This document shows, in pieces, positions 49,703-61,234 of a stretch of DNA of 64,000 nucleotides. The notes under the pieces are model-generated. The model was not told the DNA's origin. It made no database searches and saw only the letters and a program-made list of their open reading frames with translations. How positions within the stretch are numbered: the first letter of the stretch is position 1; each line of letters starts with the position of its first letter. A program made the position numbers and the translations under genes. Source of the DNA: Bryopsis sp. KO-2023 (Eukaryota > Chlorophyta > Ulvophyceae > Bryopsidales > Bryopsidaceae); contig BSYQ01000001.1 in assembly GCA_030272585.1 (NCBI GenBank), positions 2,418,001 to 2,482,000 on the forward strand, read 5' to 3'.

Positions 49703-51338
49703 GGTTTTTTTGAATATTTCGTAGATGAGGGAGAGTTTGAAAGGAAAAAAAGAAAAAAAACAGGAAATCGAAGACATGAACAAGAAAAAAGGGAAAAAAA
49801 AAAATTCTCGCTGGAAATGATGTAAGAGAAGAAGGAGGAAAAAAAAAGGAAGAAGATAAAATGAGGAAAGAAATAGATCGTTGTTTTTGGAAATAGGATG
49901 CCTTTGTGCATTTGTGTATTTTTTTTTGATCGGATTTTTTTTTGGTGGGTTCTTCTGAATTAGATATTTGAAACGGATAGCTACGTGTCCAGGGAATTGA
50001 GACATGGCTTTCGAAATAAAATGCTCCATATTTTTACTTTCTTTTTGAAATTAGTATTTTCTTAAAGTGAAGAAAAAGAGAGAGAAAGAGAGAAAAAAAA
50101 AATCATATGTGATTCGATTTCATTAGAAATTTGGATGTTGGTGTTGCTTCACTGAAATAACTTCCGGAGAATAAATGCTGGAAAAAATCAAAAATGGAAA
50201 AGGGATTTTCAAAGAAGTTACAAAAAAAAAAATGGATTGAGGCTGGGCATTATTTTCGACAATTTCTTTGTTCTCCTTCTTCGGGTCCTGAACTGCCAAC
50301 GCAAAAAAGACTGAAAAAAACCAAAAAAAACCAAAACAGCATGTTTGGAGGAGCGTCAGGATATGCGGCCAATTCATCTTGCTGGATGTGGAAATTAAAG
50401 AAGACACACAACGACTGTGGCGTTGTATCAATGGCGTTGTGGTGTTGTGCTTTCGACTGTGTTGGATGGACTTCTGCTAGCTTGTAGGCTGTAATGATCT
50501 TGATGATGCATATTCTTTCTCCCTCCACACACTGACCCTTATTCGTGCTAAATTTTGTGTTACGCCGGCCAAACTAGTGCAACATTGACCTCAGAGCAGC
50601 CGAATAACGAACACTGTTCATCCCCTGGTACCATATTTTGGGGTGAGCATCGATACCATGGTATCCAACAGTGTGGTTTTGTAGCAGCAGATGGTACAGC
50701 AGCGGTTGGTGCTTTAACCAAGGTGTTGATGGACACTTTTTCTCAAGGATTGGTAGCTATGGTATTATGGGCGGTGACGTGCTATTTCTACAGGGAAGCT
50801 TCATCTGGTTTGCAGAGACATGAATGGCAGAGCGAGTTGTGTCCCTATTGACTGCTACACAAACAGAACTGGAGATTGGATTCAGACAATTGCAAATGAC
50901 CATCGTTGAGCTTGGGTTCAGGGGATTCCCTCCATGCTTATTCTTCTCCATGATCCACTCGAGAATTCTGTCACTCAACTCTACCAGAAGTGGGGTTTTC
51001 AAAATCCTCCCGTGAAGCTGCTATTTTGCATTTCCCTGAATACTTCACCACCTATGCTCTGAAAGGAGGGACTTTTTTCTTTGCTTTTTCTGTTCAACAA
51101 CATCAGACGCAATGCACTACCTCCCAGATGGTGTCAGTGCCTGTACGATACAATTCCGAACAGTAGTTTCCACACCCGATATTTTGCAAGTCCTAGATCA
51201 GGACTGAAAGAAAGGAATTCCCTTTTCTTACATCCAAAAAATGAACAAAACACGAGCTGCCACATCGTATTTATGCCGACAAGAATTCCGACAAAAACCA
51301 AAGGCGGACGGACACACAAAGGATAGTCCTCAAACACA
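49703..51338. other. Intergenic between converging genes; A/T-rich
   Basis: Purine-rich and A-run-rich sequence from 49740 to 50110, then mixed sequence. Short frames only; no domain, tRNA or repeat array recognised. Confidence 0.45.
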
Positions 51339-52460
51339 TTAAACAGACTCCTCCGCTGCTTGGGAAGCCTTGAAAATTCGATAAGCAGCCAACCAGCACG
51401 TGGCATTGCCCACAAAGGTCAAAAAGGCTTGCATTGCCACCAGAAACTGTTCATACATAAGAAAACAAACACCACACTCGATTGAATCAAGTAATCGACA
51501 TTGGTGGAAACGCATAGCATGTCGAAAACAGCACGAAGCTTAAATTGTGAATTACGGAGAGGAGGTTTTCGGATGTTCCAATCTAAACCAATACTCAAAA
51601 AACAGGGAGAAAGTAGGGGTGTGTGCAAACTTTTCTGGAATTTAAACAAAGACCATTTGCCCGGGCCTATTGAAACACACACAGACAGACTTATAAATGA
51701 CCGCACTACCCTGACAGTCAGCATATCGATATTGACCTAGCGATTGCCACATAGAGGCTTTCCAACTCACCTCAAGGTCAGGACTGTTGTAGAAGAAATG
51801 CCAAGTGCATGCAGTCAATGCTCCAGCGAACAGTGGCACCTGATCAAGCAATGCATTTGTGGATAAAAACCTCGAACAGTTATGAAAAGGAAATATGCGT
51901 ATGTACTGAACAATGGGTGGTAAAAATTTTGGTCCTTACCATTCCCCATGTCAGCCCTTTCCACTCAGGCTTGTTCGACACCTCGGCGTATTGCCAGACC
52001 AAACCCATAGCAACAAACCTGGACACATTGATCATTCAAATCTTAATTCAGATTTCCCTCGCTTGTAAAATTCTGTAGGCGTTTGAACCATTCCTTTTCC
52101 AAAACTCCCTTGTTTTTGGAGGAACGCTTTGGGAAAACGAGATGAAGCAGGGGTGCCATCACAACCTCACCATTCTATAACGCTTGAGACATGGATTATC
52201 CAAGTTGGGAGTGACAGGGCGTTCGATGGCTCCTGGCGCAGTAACTCTCCAGCAAAAGCGGGGTCCAGAAACCCCACAGCCCCAGCTCCCAAAACGCCAA
52301 GACCAACACCGAACGACTTCCTGACGTCCACGGCATGGGATCGAACATGTTCAGTAGCGAGACCGTTTCTTTTCGCTGAACTACATTTTGTTGTGCGGTC
52401 CCTCAACCCCGTGCTCGGTCGGATTGCCTGCAAACAGTGGGCGCGACACAATCCCTCCAT
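51339..52460 (-). CDS. Ycf49-like protein (DUF2499), chloroplast
   Basis: Four minus-strand exons, 52460-52171, 52018-51940, 51839-51771 and 51446-51339, with matching phases; 181 aa. Residues 1-~75 are an Arg/Ser-rich plastid targeting region ending in a hydrophobic stretch (GVGLGVLGAGAVGFLDPAFA) that could be a thylakoid transfer signal. The mature part is the DUF2499 core: NALSLPTWIIHVSSVIEW, AMGLVWQYAEVSNKPEWKGL, FAGALTACTWHFFYNSPDLE and FVGNATCWLAAYRIFKAS. Relatives are encoded in some algal plastids (ycf49), in cyanobacteria, and in plant nuclei with a transit peptide; the function is unknown. The protein has two or three membrane spans. It is divergent from the Cys-rich gene at 52723. 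Confidence 0.9.
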
Positions 52461-52722
52461 CGAGTTCTGTGTACAACAACACTAAGTTGGGTGGCATTGT
52501 CGTCCGACGGTCCATGTCGTACAGGAAATTTACGAGGTGAGGCGGAAACGACTGTGTTTCTGTTTGAACAGAAACATGAACGGAAGTTGGGTGTTGGGTG
52601 TTGGGCTTTGACCGTACCCACAACTCCTGGTCTTCTTGAAGCGCGCCCGGTGGAAAAACAAAAGTCTGTGGAGCAACTTCGACGCCTTTGATACGTTAGC
52701 AGCGTGGGACACAGTCAACAGG

Positions 52723-53112
52723 ATGTTTATGTCCGAGGATCAATTCAACTCGTCGTCAGACGATAGCGACGAAGATTGCGAAAGGTAAAGCTTTTTCGCT
52801 AATAGGCAGTGGTATAAGACAAGCTGAACATAACACAGCTGGAAAGATTAGTTCCAGGTATGGAACTGAAGGTCAGGAAACGACGAATATGATTGGTTGA
52901 ACTGTTTTCTTGTGGTATAGACGTATGTAGACGACAAACGGGATCTTCTGTTGACACAGGGCGTCTGTAAACGATGCGGGGCGAAAAGAGTATTGTCCCA
53001 ACAGAAGCGGGGAAGTGTCAGCTTCGGGAGTCGCAAGTGCACCCGTCAGACCTGTTTCTGCGACATATCAAAGGGCAAACTCTGCAAGAGGGAACGCAGG
53101 TGGCTGAAGTAG
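52723..53112 (+). CDS. Small Cys-rich protein, structure uncertain
   Basis: A short exon starting at ATG 52723 encodes an acidic leader (MFMSEDQFNSSSDDSDEDCE) and ends at a GTAAAG donor at 52787. A second exon, from about 52921 to TAG 53112, encodes CKRCGAKRVLSQQKRG and RKCTRQTCFCDISKGKLCK, six cysteines that could bind one or two zinc ions. The two do not join in phase at the best acceptor (52921). Either an exon is missing, the acceptor differs, or they belong to different transcripts. No family recognised. It lies 174 bases upstream of the tubby start codon on the same strand. Confidence 0.4.
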
Positions 53113-53286
53113 AGTGTGGATGGTAAAATCTCAGGATCCATAGGTTATCAAAAACGCGGAGGGGGGAAATTGCATGCTCTTGACATCCAAACCCCCGTTC
53201 CTGTTTTTGTGTTTCCGTTCTCAAGACACCAACCCGGCAGCTCGGAGTCTAATACCTCTTTCTGCATCTCTATTCGTCCAGTTCGC

Positions 53287-55007
53287 ATGTACACCAATGA
53301 TCTCTATGGAGATGAGGGAGATATTTTGGCTCTCGTGGACGCACCAGCGCCTGAGGAAAGGCCTCCTCCTAGATCCCCTGCTGCGAACCAACACGCGAAG
53401 AAGCTCCAGCAACAGAGATCCGCTGCAGAGCGGCGGCGGCTGCAACGAATGCAGGGGGGAATCGCTGTCTCCAACTCCACCATGTCCCCGAAAGACCGAC
53501 CCGGCTCCGCTCGTAGACCATTCGAAAAAACCCCTTCCCGAGCAGGTGGGGCCTTCGAAGTGCAAGCAATGGCGGAATCTTTGTCGCCCAGTACATCAGG
53601 GAGAGATGCTCCTGAGGAAGATGCCACTACCGCTGTGACAGCTCCAGAGCCCAGGTAGGAGTCCCCACTTCTTTTCTGCTCGTCATCCCGCAAAGAACGC
53701 TTGTCCTTAAGTTGGAAGAAGTAATCCTCTATTTCTGCGCTGCAGGGATCCTGAATCGGATGTGGCTTCGACAGTTGAAAAGAACCTCAAGGCGAGAGGG
53801 ATCGATACTGTGTTCGATCCGACTGGAAGTCTCGATACCTCTCCAGTTCAGTCGCCCCTCGCTGCAGCCCGCCCACAGCTGACGCTACCAGAGAACTGTG
53901 ACGACAAAGAAAAGCAACAATTTCTTTTGACCCCTGGACCTCGCAACAATCCCTTCCTATGCTTTATCATCAGGGATAGGAGCGAATCAAAAATGTATCC
54001 AAAGTATTCCTTGTACGTTGATGAAGGGGGTCAATACTTGCTGTCTGCCAGGAAAAGAAAAAAGAGCAAGTCCAGCAACTACTTGATATCTCTCGATGAC
54101 GAGGATTTAGCAAGAAACAGCGAAAAATACTTCGGGAAAGTACGATCAAACTTTATTGGGACGGAATTCTTTTTGTATGATAATGGAAGCAAGCCTGAAA
54201 AACAGAGAAGGGGCTCCAAGGATTCTGAAAAACAGAAAAGGGGCTTGGGAGATTCCGACAGCTTGGATTCCCCAACTTCTCCTTCCTCACGCTTGGAGGG
54301 AGCAAGGCAGGAGCTTGGGGGAGTGATTTATCAGCACAATGTGCTTGGTACAAGGGGCCCAAGGAAAATGACGTCTCTTTTACCTAAGGTTGGCTTGAAT
54401 GATGAGAGGATTCGGTTCGAAGGACAAGAAACGATCATCGACAGGTGCGCTAGACCCATGATCATGAACTTTTCAAGCATTATTTGGTGTTTCTTGTTGT
54501 TGGGGTGACTTCAGCAATGGTAGTGCTTTCCTCCCCCCAGATTTAAGAAGGGGCAACTCGACCAGATGGTGGTCATGAAAAACAAAACGCCCAAGTGGAA
54601 TGAACAGGTGGGTCACGAATTCATGGGTGTCGTTTGTCTGTTTTCAGTGCCTCGCTAATTTTCCCAAGCCGTGTGCGCAGCTGAACGCCTACTGCTTGAA
54701 CTTCAAAGGGCGAGTGACAGAAGCGTCAGTCAAAAACTTCCAACTGGTCACAGACGACAATCCCGAACACGTGATTCTTCAGTTTGGAAAGGTGAACGAA
54801 CGGAAAAAAAAGTCATCGCTCCCAGCAGAGAGAAAGATGCTGGTTGAACACAAGATATCAAATCCCTCCTGGTCTGAAATTCCACACTGTTTTCGTGCGC
54901 AGGTCGGACAGGACACCTTCACAATGGACTTCATGTGGCCGATATGTGCACTCCAAGCTTTTAGTTTATGCATGACTTCGTTTGACAACAAGTTCGCCTG
55001 CGAGTGA
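53287..55007 (+). CDS. Tubby-family protein (TULP type)
   Basis: Five exons, 53287-53654, 53746-54444, 54541-54607, 54681-54791 and 54903-55007; 449 aa. The first ~200 residues are disordered and charged. The tubby domain begins near FLLTPGPRNN and continues with LCFIIRDRSESKMYPKYSLY, YLISLDDEDLARNSEKYFGK, VRSNFIGTEFFLYDNG and KTPKWNEQLNAYCLNFKGRV. It ends with TMDFMWPICALQAFSLCM and the signature C-terminus SFDNKFACE. The N-terminus has no F-box, unlike land-plant TLPs, and resembles animal tubby/TULP proteins that bind phosphoinositides and carry receptors into cilia. A loop after YDNGSKPEKQ is expanded by an imperfect duplication (EKQRRG, EKQKRG). The gene converges on FAM184, 257 bases apart. 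Confidence 0.93.
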
Positions 55008-55264
55008 TGGCCCCTGTTTAGTGGGGGATTCACTGACCTCTCTCAATCCAGCTGTCTGACTATGTAGACCAACAGCGTTCCCCACTAAACTCCCCCGGCG
55101 AGCCCACCGTGATGTGAAAACTCTTCGAGAAATACATTTTTCTTACTTTTTGATGGAATTTTTCCTAGGATCTTTGTACAACTGTGTCAGCCAAGAATCA
55201 ACTCCCTTACAAGATATTCAACCCACTTTTACATCTCACACCACCACCCGTTCAGATATTAGCA

Positions 55265-58200
55265 CTATTGTGTTTCTCGCCGCGCCCTTGAGGCTCCCTT
55301 GCCGCTTTGTTGAGCGGGTCTTCTTTTTGACTGAATCATCCAATCTGTTATTCCCTTCGTGGATGCCATCGCCCCCTTGACGTCCAACACCTTCTCCGCC
55401 CTCCCCCCATTCTTGAAGTGCTTGTTGTAGTTATCTTCTCGCAGCAGCATTTCATTCCTCAACTGGTTCATCCGCTCCTCACTCCTTTGCACGGCGTGCT
55501 CGCTAACTTTCAAAGCCCTTTCCAAAGCAACAATCTTGTCGACATCCTCTTTCCGCGGCTCCCTCGTCTCGAAGCGATGTTTCAGGTTGCTGTAACGCTC
55601 GGATAGCTGGCTCAAGTTGGTTTTCTCCGCCGCCAGGATTCCTTTGAACTCCGCTTCGAGGCTGGCGACCTGGGAAGAGTGATTTGCTTCCATATCTTCA
55701 CTCAGCCGCTTGTAGTGCTCTTCCAGCTCCACCTTGCAATCGTCATTTTCCTAGCAACCAGAAGCACACTTTCATTCCAATGCCACACACAAACAGAAAA
55801 TTTTCCTTTATGGAGCACGAATACTTGCACGCACCCGTTTCATGCGATGGATGGTCTCTGCCATGTCCTGTGTTTTTCGAACCAGAGCCTGACGAGTGTC
55901 CGCGAGCGTCATCCCTAACTGTTGCTTTTGTTCGGCCAATTCACCGTTTTGCTGCTTCATCCTGGCAATGGTCCCTTCCAAACCAGACACCGTCTTGCAA
56001 AGCTGCCTCTTCCCATTTTCCCAGTTGTTTCTTTCTGAATCCAAGGTCACACAGTGCGACGCTTCCAGATCCCTCACTTTGCTCTCCATTTTCTCCTCGC
56101 TTTGCCTCCTGGCGGAGTCCAGACGCCCGGACCAGCATTTTTCTGATTCCGTTAAGGATCGCTTGAAGTCTTCCTGTTCCTTTTCCAGTTCCCTCCGCAA
56201 TCGCACGACTTCCTGGGCGTGCTGGGCTTTCATTTGTGCAGTCTCTTGATCATATTTGTTTGTGAGCTCTTGAAGAGATTTCGTCGCCTCAGACCTGCGT
56301 ACCCGCACTGTATGTTGGGAACGAGCCATCTACAGTCCAACAGATCAGTAGGGAGAGGGGGCGGCGTACCGGAGACGTGATTGTGTGTCCTCCACATCTT
56401 TTGCAGAATCCTGTCGAGTGAGGAGGAGAGCCCTGCGATGCTGTTGCATTAGTTCCTCTTTTTCCTTCATGAAATCTGCCGTTCTCTGTCTGAAGAAAGC
56501 CTCGTGCTTCTCGCGTTCCGCCTGCATCTCTTGTTGAAGCCTTCCTAATTCATCCTCGCTTTTCGCTGCCATACGTTTGGCCACCTTGTCTTCCTGGTGT
56601 TTGCTTTGGTCCGTCAAGTCCTTTTTCAATCTTTCCATGGCGTGTGCATGTTCAGCGTCTCTCTGGCGACGTGCTTCCTCGACCCCAGCATCGCACCGCT
56701 GTTTCCAATCGTCTTCGAGCTGCAGAATCCGGGAAGAGAATTCTCTTTCTGCGGCCGAGCGTTCCTCCTCCATCTTGAGGTTCAAAGCCGCCACATCGGC
56801 TTCGAGGATGCTCAGCAGTCCTCGATAATGCTTCTCTTGCTCCTCACCCTCATCGGCATGCGCTTGAAGTTTGCTCATAAGAGCTACTTCACTTGCAGCC
56901 GCATCTTGCTGTTGCTTCTTCAGAAGGTCCTTTTTCTCGCTCAACTCCTGTTCGGCGTTTTTCAGATCCTTACTTGTCGAGGACAGCTCGTTCTCCAGAC
57001 TGGAAATGGAAGCATCTCTATCCGAGATCTGTAAAAAAAAGCATTGACAGCGATCAGGACCATTTTACATGGTGGTTGTCTTTTTTGTGCATCTCCTGGC
57101 TGGCTGTTGAGGAGTCGTCGATGTGTGGGTGCGATTAGAAGTACTTACTTGCCTTTCCAAATCCCCAATCTGTCTTTGCAAATCTTTTGAAAGGTCCTCC
57201 CAGTTGTTGGCAGTCATGGTCATTTTGGATCTTATTTCTTGAAGCGCTGCCTCGTGTTGCATTTGCAGCTGCTCGTTTTCGTTTTGTAGCTTTTCCATCC
57301 CTTCCTCCTTAGATTTCAGTTCCAGTCCCAGTGCCTGTTGATAAAAAATTGCCAAAATATGACATTTCTTGCAGCCCACACCACCGATCTCAGTTCAGAC
57401 GCTGATGGTGGGGGCTCACTTGTTTGATTCTCTCCAATTCTTCTGTATACTTTGTTTCAGCAAGATTCATGGCCTTTTCATGCTCCAGTATTGAGTCTGC
57501 CAGTTTCTTGTTGTGTGCATCTGCAGCTTTGCTGAGCTCTTCTTCCATTTCTTTCTCCATCTAGGGCATCCAAATCTTTAGTCACACACCATCCCTTCTT
57601 CACAACCCCCCCCCCCCCCAAAAAAAAAAAAAAGAAAATCCAGCATAAAGCTTCGAGGTCCCTTCTGAATGCTTTCTAAAGTGTACCTTGCTCAGGGCAG
57701 CATCTTGGGAGAGCATTCCAGTCTTTTTCACCTCCTCCACTTTGTTTCTCAGATCCTCGATTTGCTTGTGGCTATTTTTAAGTTTGTTTTCAACAGCAAG
57801 GAGCGCCCTGATGGAAGAACCCAAATGCTTCATTGCCTCATTCTGGATTTTGACTTGCTTATCAGCTTTTTGGGGCCAGAAACTCACCTTTGAGACTCCT
57901 CCTGGGATTGGACAAGCGTCCTCTTCCCAGCTTGTTTCTCTTTTTCCCACCCCTTTCGCAACTGTTCCATTTCATTCTGCCAGGACACCAAGCCACCATT
58001 AGACGATGTACAGGCTCTCATTGCCTTTCCTGCTCCCCAGTCAGTCGCATATCAGTTATTTTACCTGTTTCGCCAGCAGTTGAGCATTGATATCATTCAA
58101 CTCAGTCATTCTCATCTCCAGAGAGCCTTTCGTGTTTTCGGAAACAGATTGTATCTTCATCAATTCTTGCTCCAGCCTCTGCTTATCAAGTTCAGCACCT

Positions 58201-60816
58201 TCCAGTCTCTTTTCCCTGTGCGAAACGTAAAAATATCACCCTGCGAATAATGATGTCCCATTCTGGTCCAGATATTCAGGTTCCAGCTTCACTTGCGATT
58301 TCCTACCAGTTGCCCTTGTCTTCAGACCAAGCTTCGGTCATGTGATTCGATTGGTCTGACATTTGCTTCAGACGCTCGGTCATTTCACGCACCTTAAGAA
58401 TAATACAGATCGTTGTTTTATCCACACCCCCACCAGGACAAACACGAGAAATGCTGAAGAGGAGCTTCGACAGTCAATGCACACTTGCCTGTTTTCTATG
58501 CCCTTCCAGATCAGTTTCAGTGAGATTCGTCAGCGACTGTAACTCCTCCAGATCCTGTTTTTGCCTGCAGAGTAAGGAAACCATAACACAACAGGGGAAA
58601 GAAAAAGCAACCTCTCTTTGGAACGAATCTCCAGATCGATCAGCATCACTTCGATGACCTACCTGTTCATTTCCACTTGATTCTCGGTCAGTAACTCTTC
58701 CAACTCCTGGAGTGCAGCCTGTACTTTGATATGTTCTGCTTTCTCCTCCTCCAGCTCCTCCGTACGCTCAATGAGACTGTGTTCTGCCGCCTCGGCTCGA
58801 TCCTTTTCCGCCTTCGAGATTTCCTTTTCCTTTCCCAGTTGAGACAACAGCCTGGCCACTTGATCCTGCATTCCATTCAATATACCACAGAGCATCAGCC
58901 CCCCAAACAGTCAAATCGCTTTCAAACTAAAATCCTGGAAGCTTGTCTTGTCTTCCCCAGAGATTGTACTGGAAATATGGAATAGCTCTTGCCTATTTTC
59001 TTTCCCAAATTTAATGAGGGTGGTTGGTTTTTGTCTGCTTGCCTTCCATCGCATGTCTGAAGCTTTGTGCAGCTGATTGGTGCGTTGCCTTTCCGCCTCC
59101 CAGTCATCCCTGGTCTTCGCCACTTCGTTGAGCAAGGTTTGCATGTCAGAACATTTGCTCTGAAGGTCTGACTGAAGCTGGGACACTTTTGCCTTCAGCC
59201 GATCCTCCATGCCCATTCTCTCCGCCAGCATTTGAGTGTATTTCTGATTCCCGGTCCGGATGGCTTCCTCCACTTCCGTCTGTTTTAGATCCAACGATTC
59301 CGTGAGTCCCTTGAAAAACACCAAAGAAAGCACTGATTAGATCGACCTCGATCAAAGCCTACCAGGATTCCACAAACCAGAGAGGTTCGTCAGACGGACA
59401 TTCAGTTTCCTTACAGATTTCTTTTTTTATTTTTCTGGAAGTGGATCACATTTTGCTTTAGGTATGCACCGCATCTTCAGTGGGAAAAGAAAAAATAAAA
59501 CACGGAAGTTTGCCAGCATGCTATATGAATTTAATTTAACCCCACCTTTTTGGATGCCTCGGCTTCTCGATGGACTTCATCCACTTGTGCACAGCGTTTC
59601 TCCAGGTCGATTTTGAGCTTCTTGACCTCTTCAGAAAGATTTTGGACTTGCTTGGAACTCTCCTCTTGCATCTTTTTTTCACGGTCCATGCATTTCTATT
59701 CAGCCAATCACCAACCGCAGAAAAACTCCCCCTCAGATTTTTGCACAATTAACGGGAAGCCTCATGAATCTTTTTCTCTTTTTTTATACTCGAGTCTGTT
59801 GAAAGCCAAGGAATACATCCACTGTTTTGTCCACTTGGAAAAGGTGCGATGGCCTGCTTCACCTTTTTGTAATTCTCGAACTCCACAAGTGCTTTCTGCT
59901 TCTCTTTCTCATATTGTTCCTCGAGTTTCTGAATTCGAAGCGGAAAACCAAAAGCAAAATCAAGAGCGTATCTGTCAGCGATTTCTCAGGTATGATCTTA
60001 TATATGACCATACTTCGAAAGAGATTTTGACCATATTTCTAGATTATGTTTGTTTCATGGATTTGCTGACCCCACCTTAGTCATGCACATAACTTTCTTT
60101 TCATCTCGCTTGTCCTCCAACAGGTTTTTGAAGAAATTGACTTTTTCAGCGGTGTCTTTGAGGATCTGCTCAATTTCCGACTCGTACTGTTCCGCCATTT
60201 CTTGCATATCGAATTCGTAGTCCTCATTGCGGTTGTTCAGTTGATATATTACCTGAAAACAACGAACCCCCCCCAAAATTAGTTATTAAATTATCATTTG
60301 TGTATGCTACGGCATCTCATCCCATGCAATGTGTGATTTTGATCAGCAACGGGGAGGAATTGAGATCTTGATGACTAAGTATGGTGAAAAAAGGGCTCCC
60401 TCACTTTGGTCAATTGGGCGATCTTCTTGCTCATGCGCAGCTGCAAATGCACAAAGCCACTCACTTGAATTGAAATTCAATATTGCCCCTCTAAGGGTGT
60501 ATTCAATAAAGCAGCTTCTTTGAAATCATGCTGTCCAAACAATAACAAGGACTTTGTAGGTATATTCTATCATCCAGCAAGATTAACCACTGAAGTCATT
60601 TATTTGCCATTGGTCATCTTGCTGTAGATTTGTGTTGAAAAAAAATGAATCCGGATGGGCCAGTTTTCGAACTTTAATGTGAGTTTCTGTATTTTTTTGG
60701 CAAAAAAGAGAGAAAAAAGTGAAATCCTTCAGGATATGCATCGAGCAATGATTGGCTTGCAGCTGATTGTTTACCTTCAGATCTGGGATGGCGGCACCCC
60801 CCATTGAGGAAGACAT
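55265..60816 (-). CDS. FAM184: FAM184 family coiled-coil protein
   Basis: Seventeen minus-strand exons with continuous phase, giving 1131 aa. Starts to ends: 60816-60775, 60440-60405, 60252-60076, 59928-59863, 59695-59546, 59309-59043, 58865-58663, 58564-58489, 58392-58307, 58215-58065, 57976-57888, 57807-57687, 57560-57420, 57334-57149, 57028-56370, 56294-55835 and 55750-55265. The N-terminus MSKKIAQLTKVIYQLNNRNE is the FAM184 signature, and the length is close to human FAM184A (about 1140 aa). The rest is almost unbroken heptad-rich coiled coil, with a Lys/Arg-rich tail. The family's role is poorly known. Two introns begin with GC (donors at 59042 and 58488). It is head to head with KRI1 and tail to tail with tubby. 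Confidence 0.9.
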
Positions 60817-61234
60817 TTTTCCACCAAACCCGATGGATCTTTTCTGCTGTTTTGCTGACCTGAGGCAAAATTATGATGAGAGGATGAGGGGTGTTTTACT
60901 TAGTTTCAGCTCCAGTCTGATTGAATTTCCTTGCGGCTCAATTATAACCACATTTTTTTTTAACAGCCTATATTTTTTCCTTTCATGAGTCAAGCTATAT
61001 GTGGAGCTTGCTGCAAGTGTGTTTCACACCTGTAACTATGCACAGTCTGTATTTCCAAATCTAGACCTCAACCCCCGAGCGGGTCAACAGCACCAATATG
61101 CTGAGCGAGTCAGACCGCGAAACTGTAATGCGGCGGAACTGCTGTCGAAAAAAATGATTGGCAAAATTTGATGATCTGTTTAAATTCTTCGTGGAAATGG
61201 GGATGGTCGGTGCTCTCAAGAAAAACGGACAGCA
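60817..61234. promoter_or_regulatory. Spacer between divergent FAM184 and KRI1
   Basis: 418 bases between the presumed start codons. T-rich near 60950-60965; no clear TATA element. It should hold both promoters, and the first KRI1 exon could start within it if my choice of ATG is wrong. Confidence 0.35.

Noticed and set aside
56295..56340. Start of a separate protein at MARSQHTVRV within FAM184
   Set aside because: Splicing from 56370 to 56294 maintains phase and coiled coil; using this ATG would split one gene in two.
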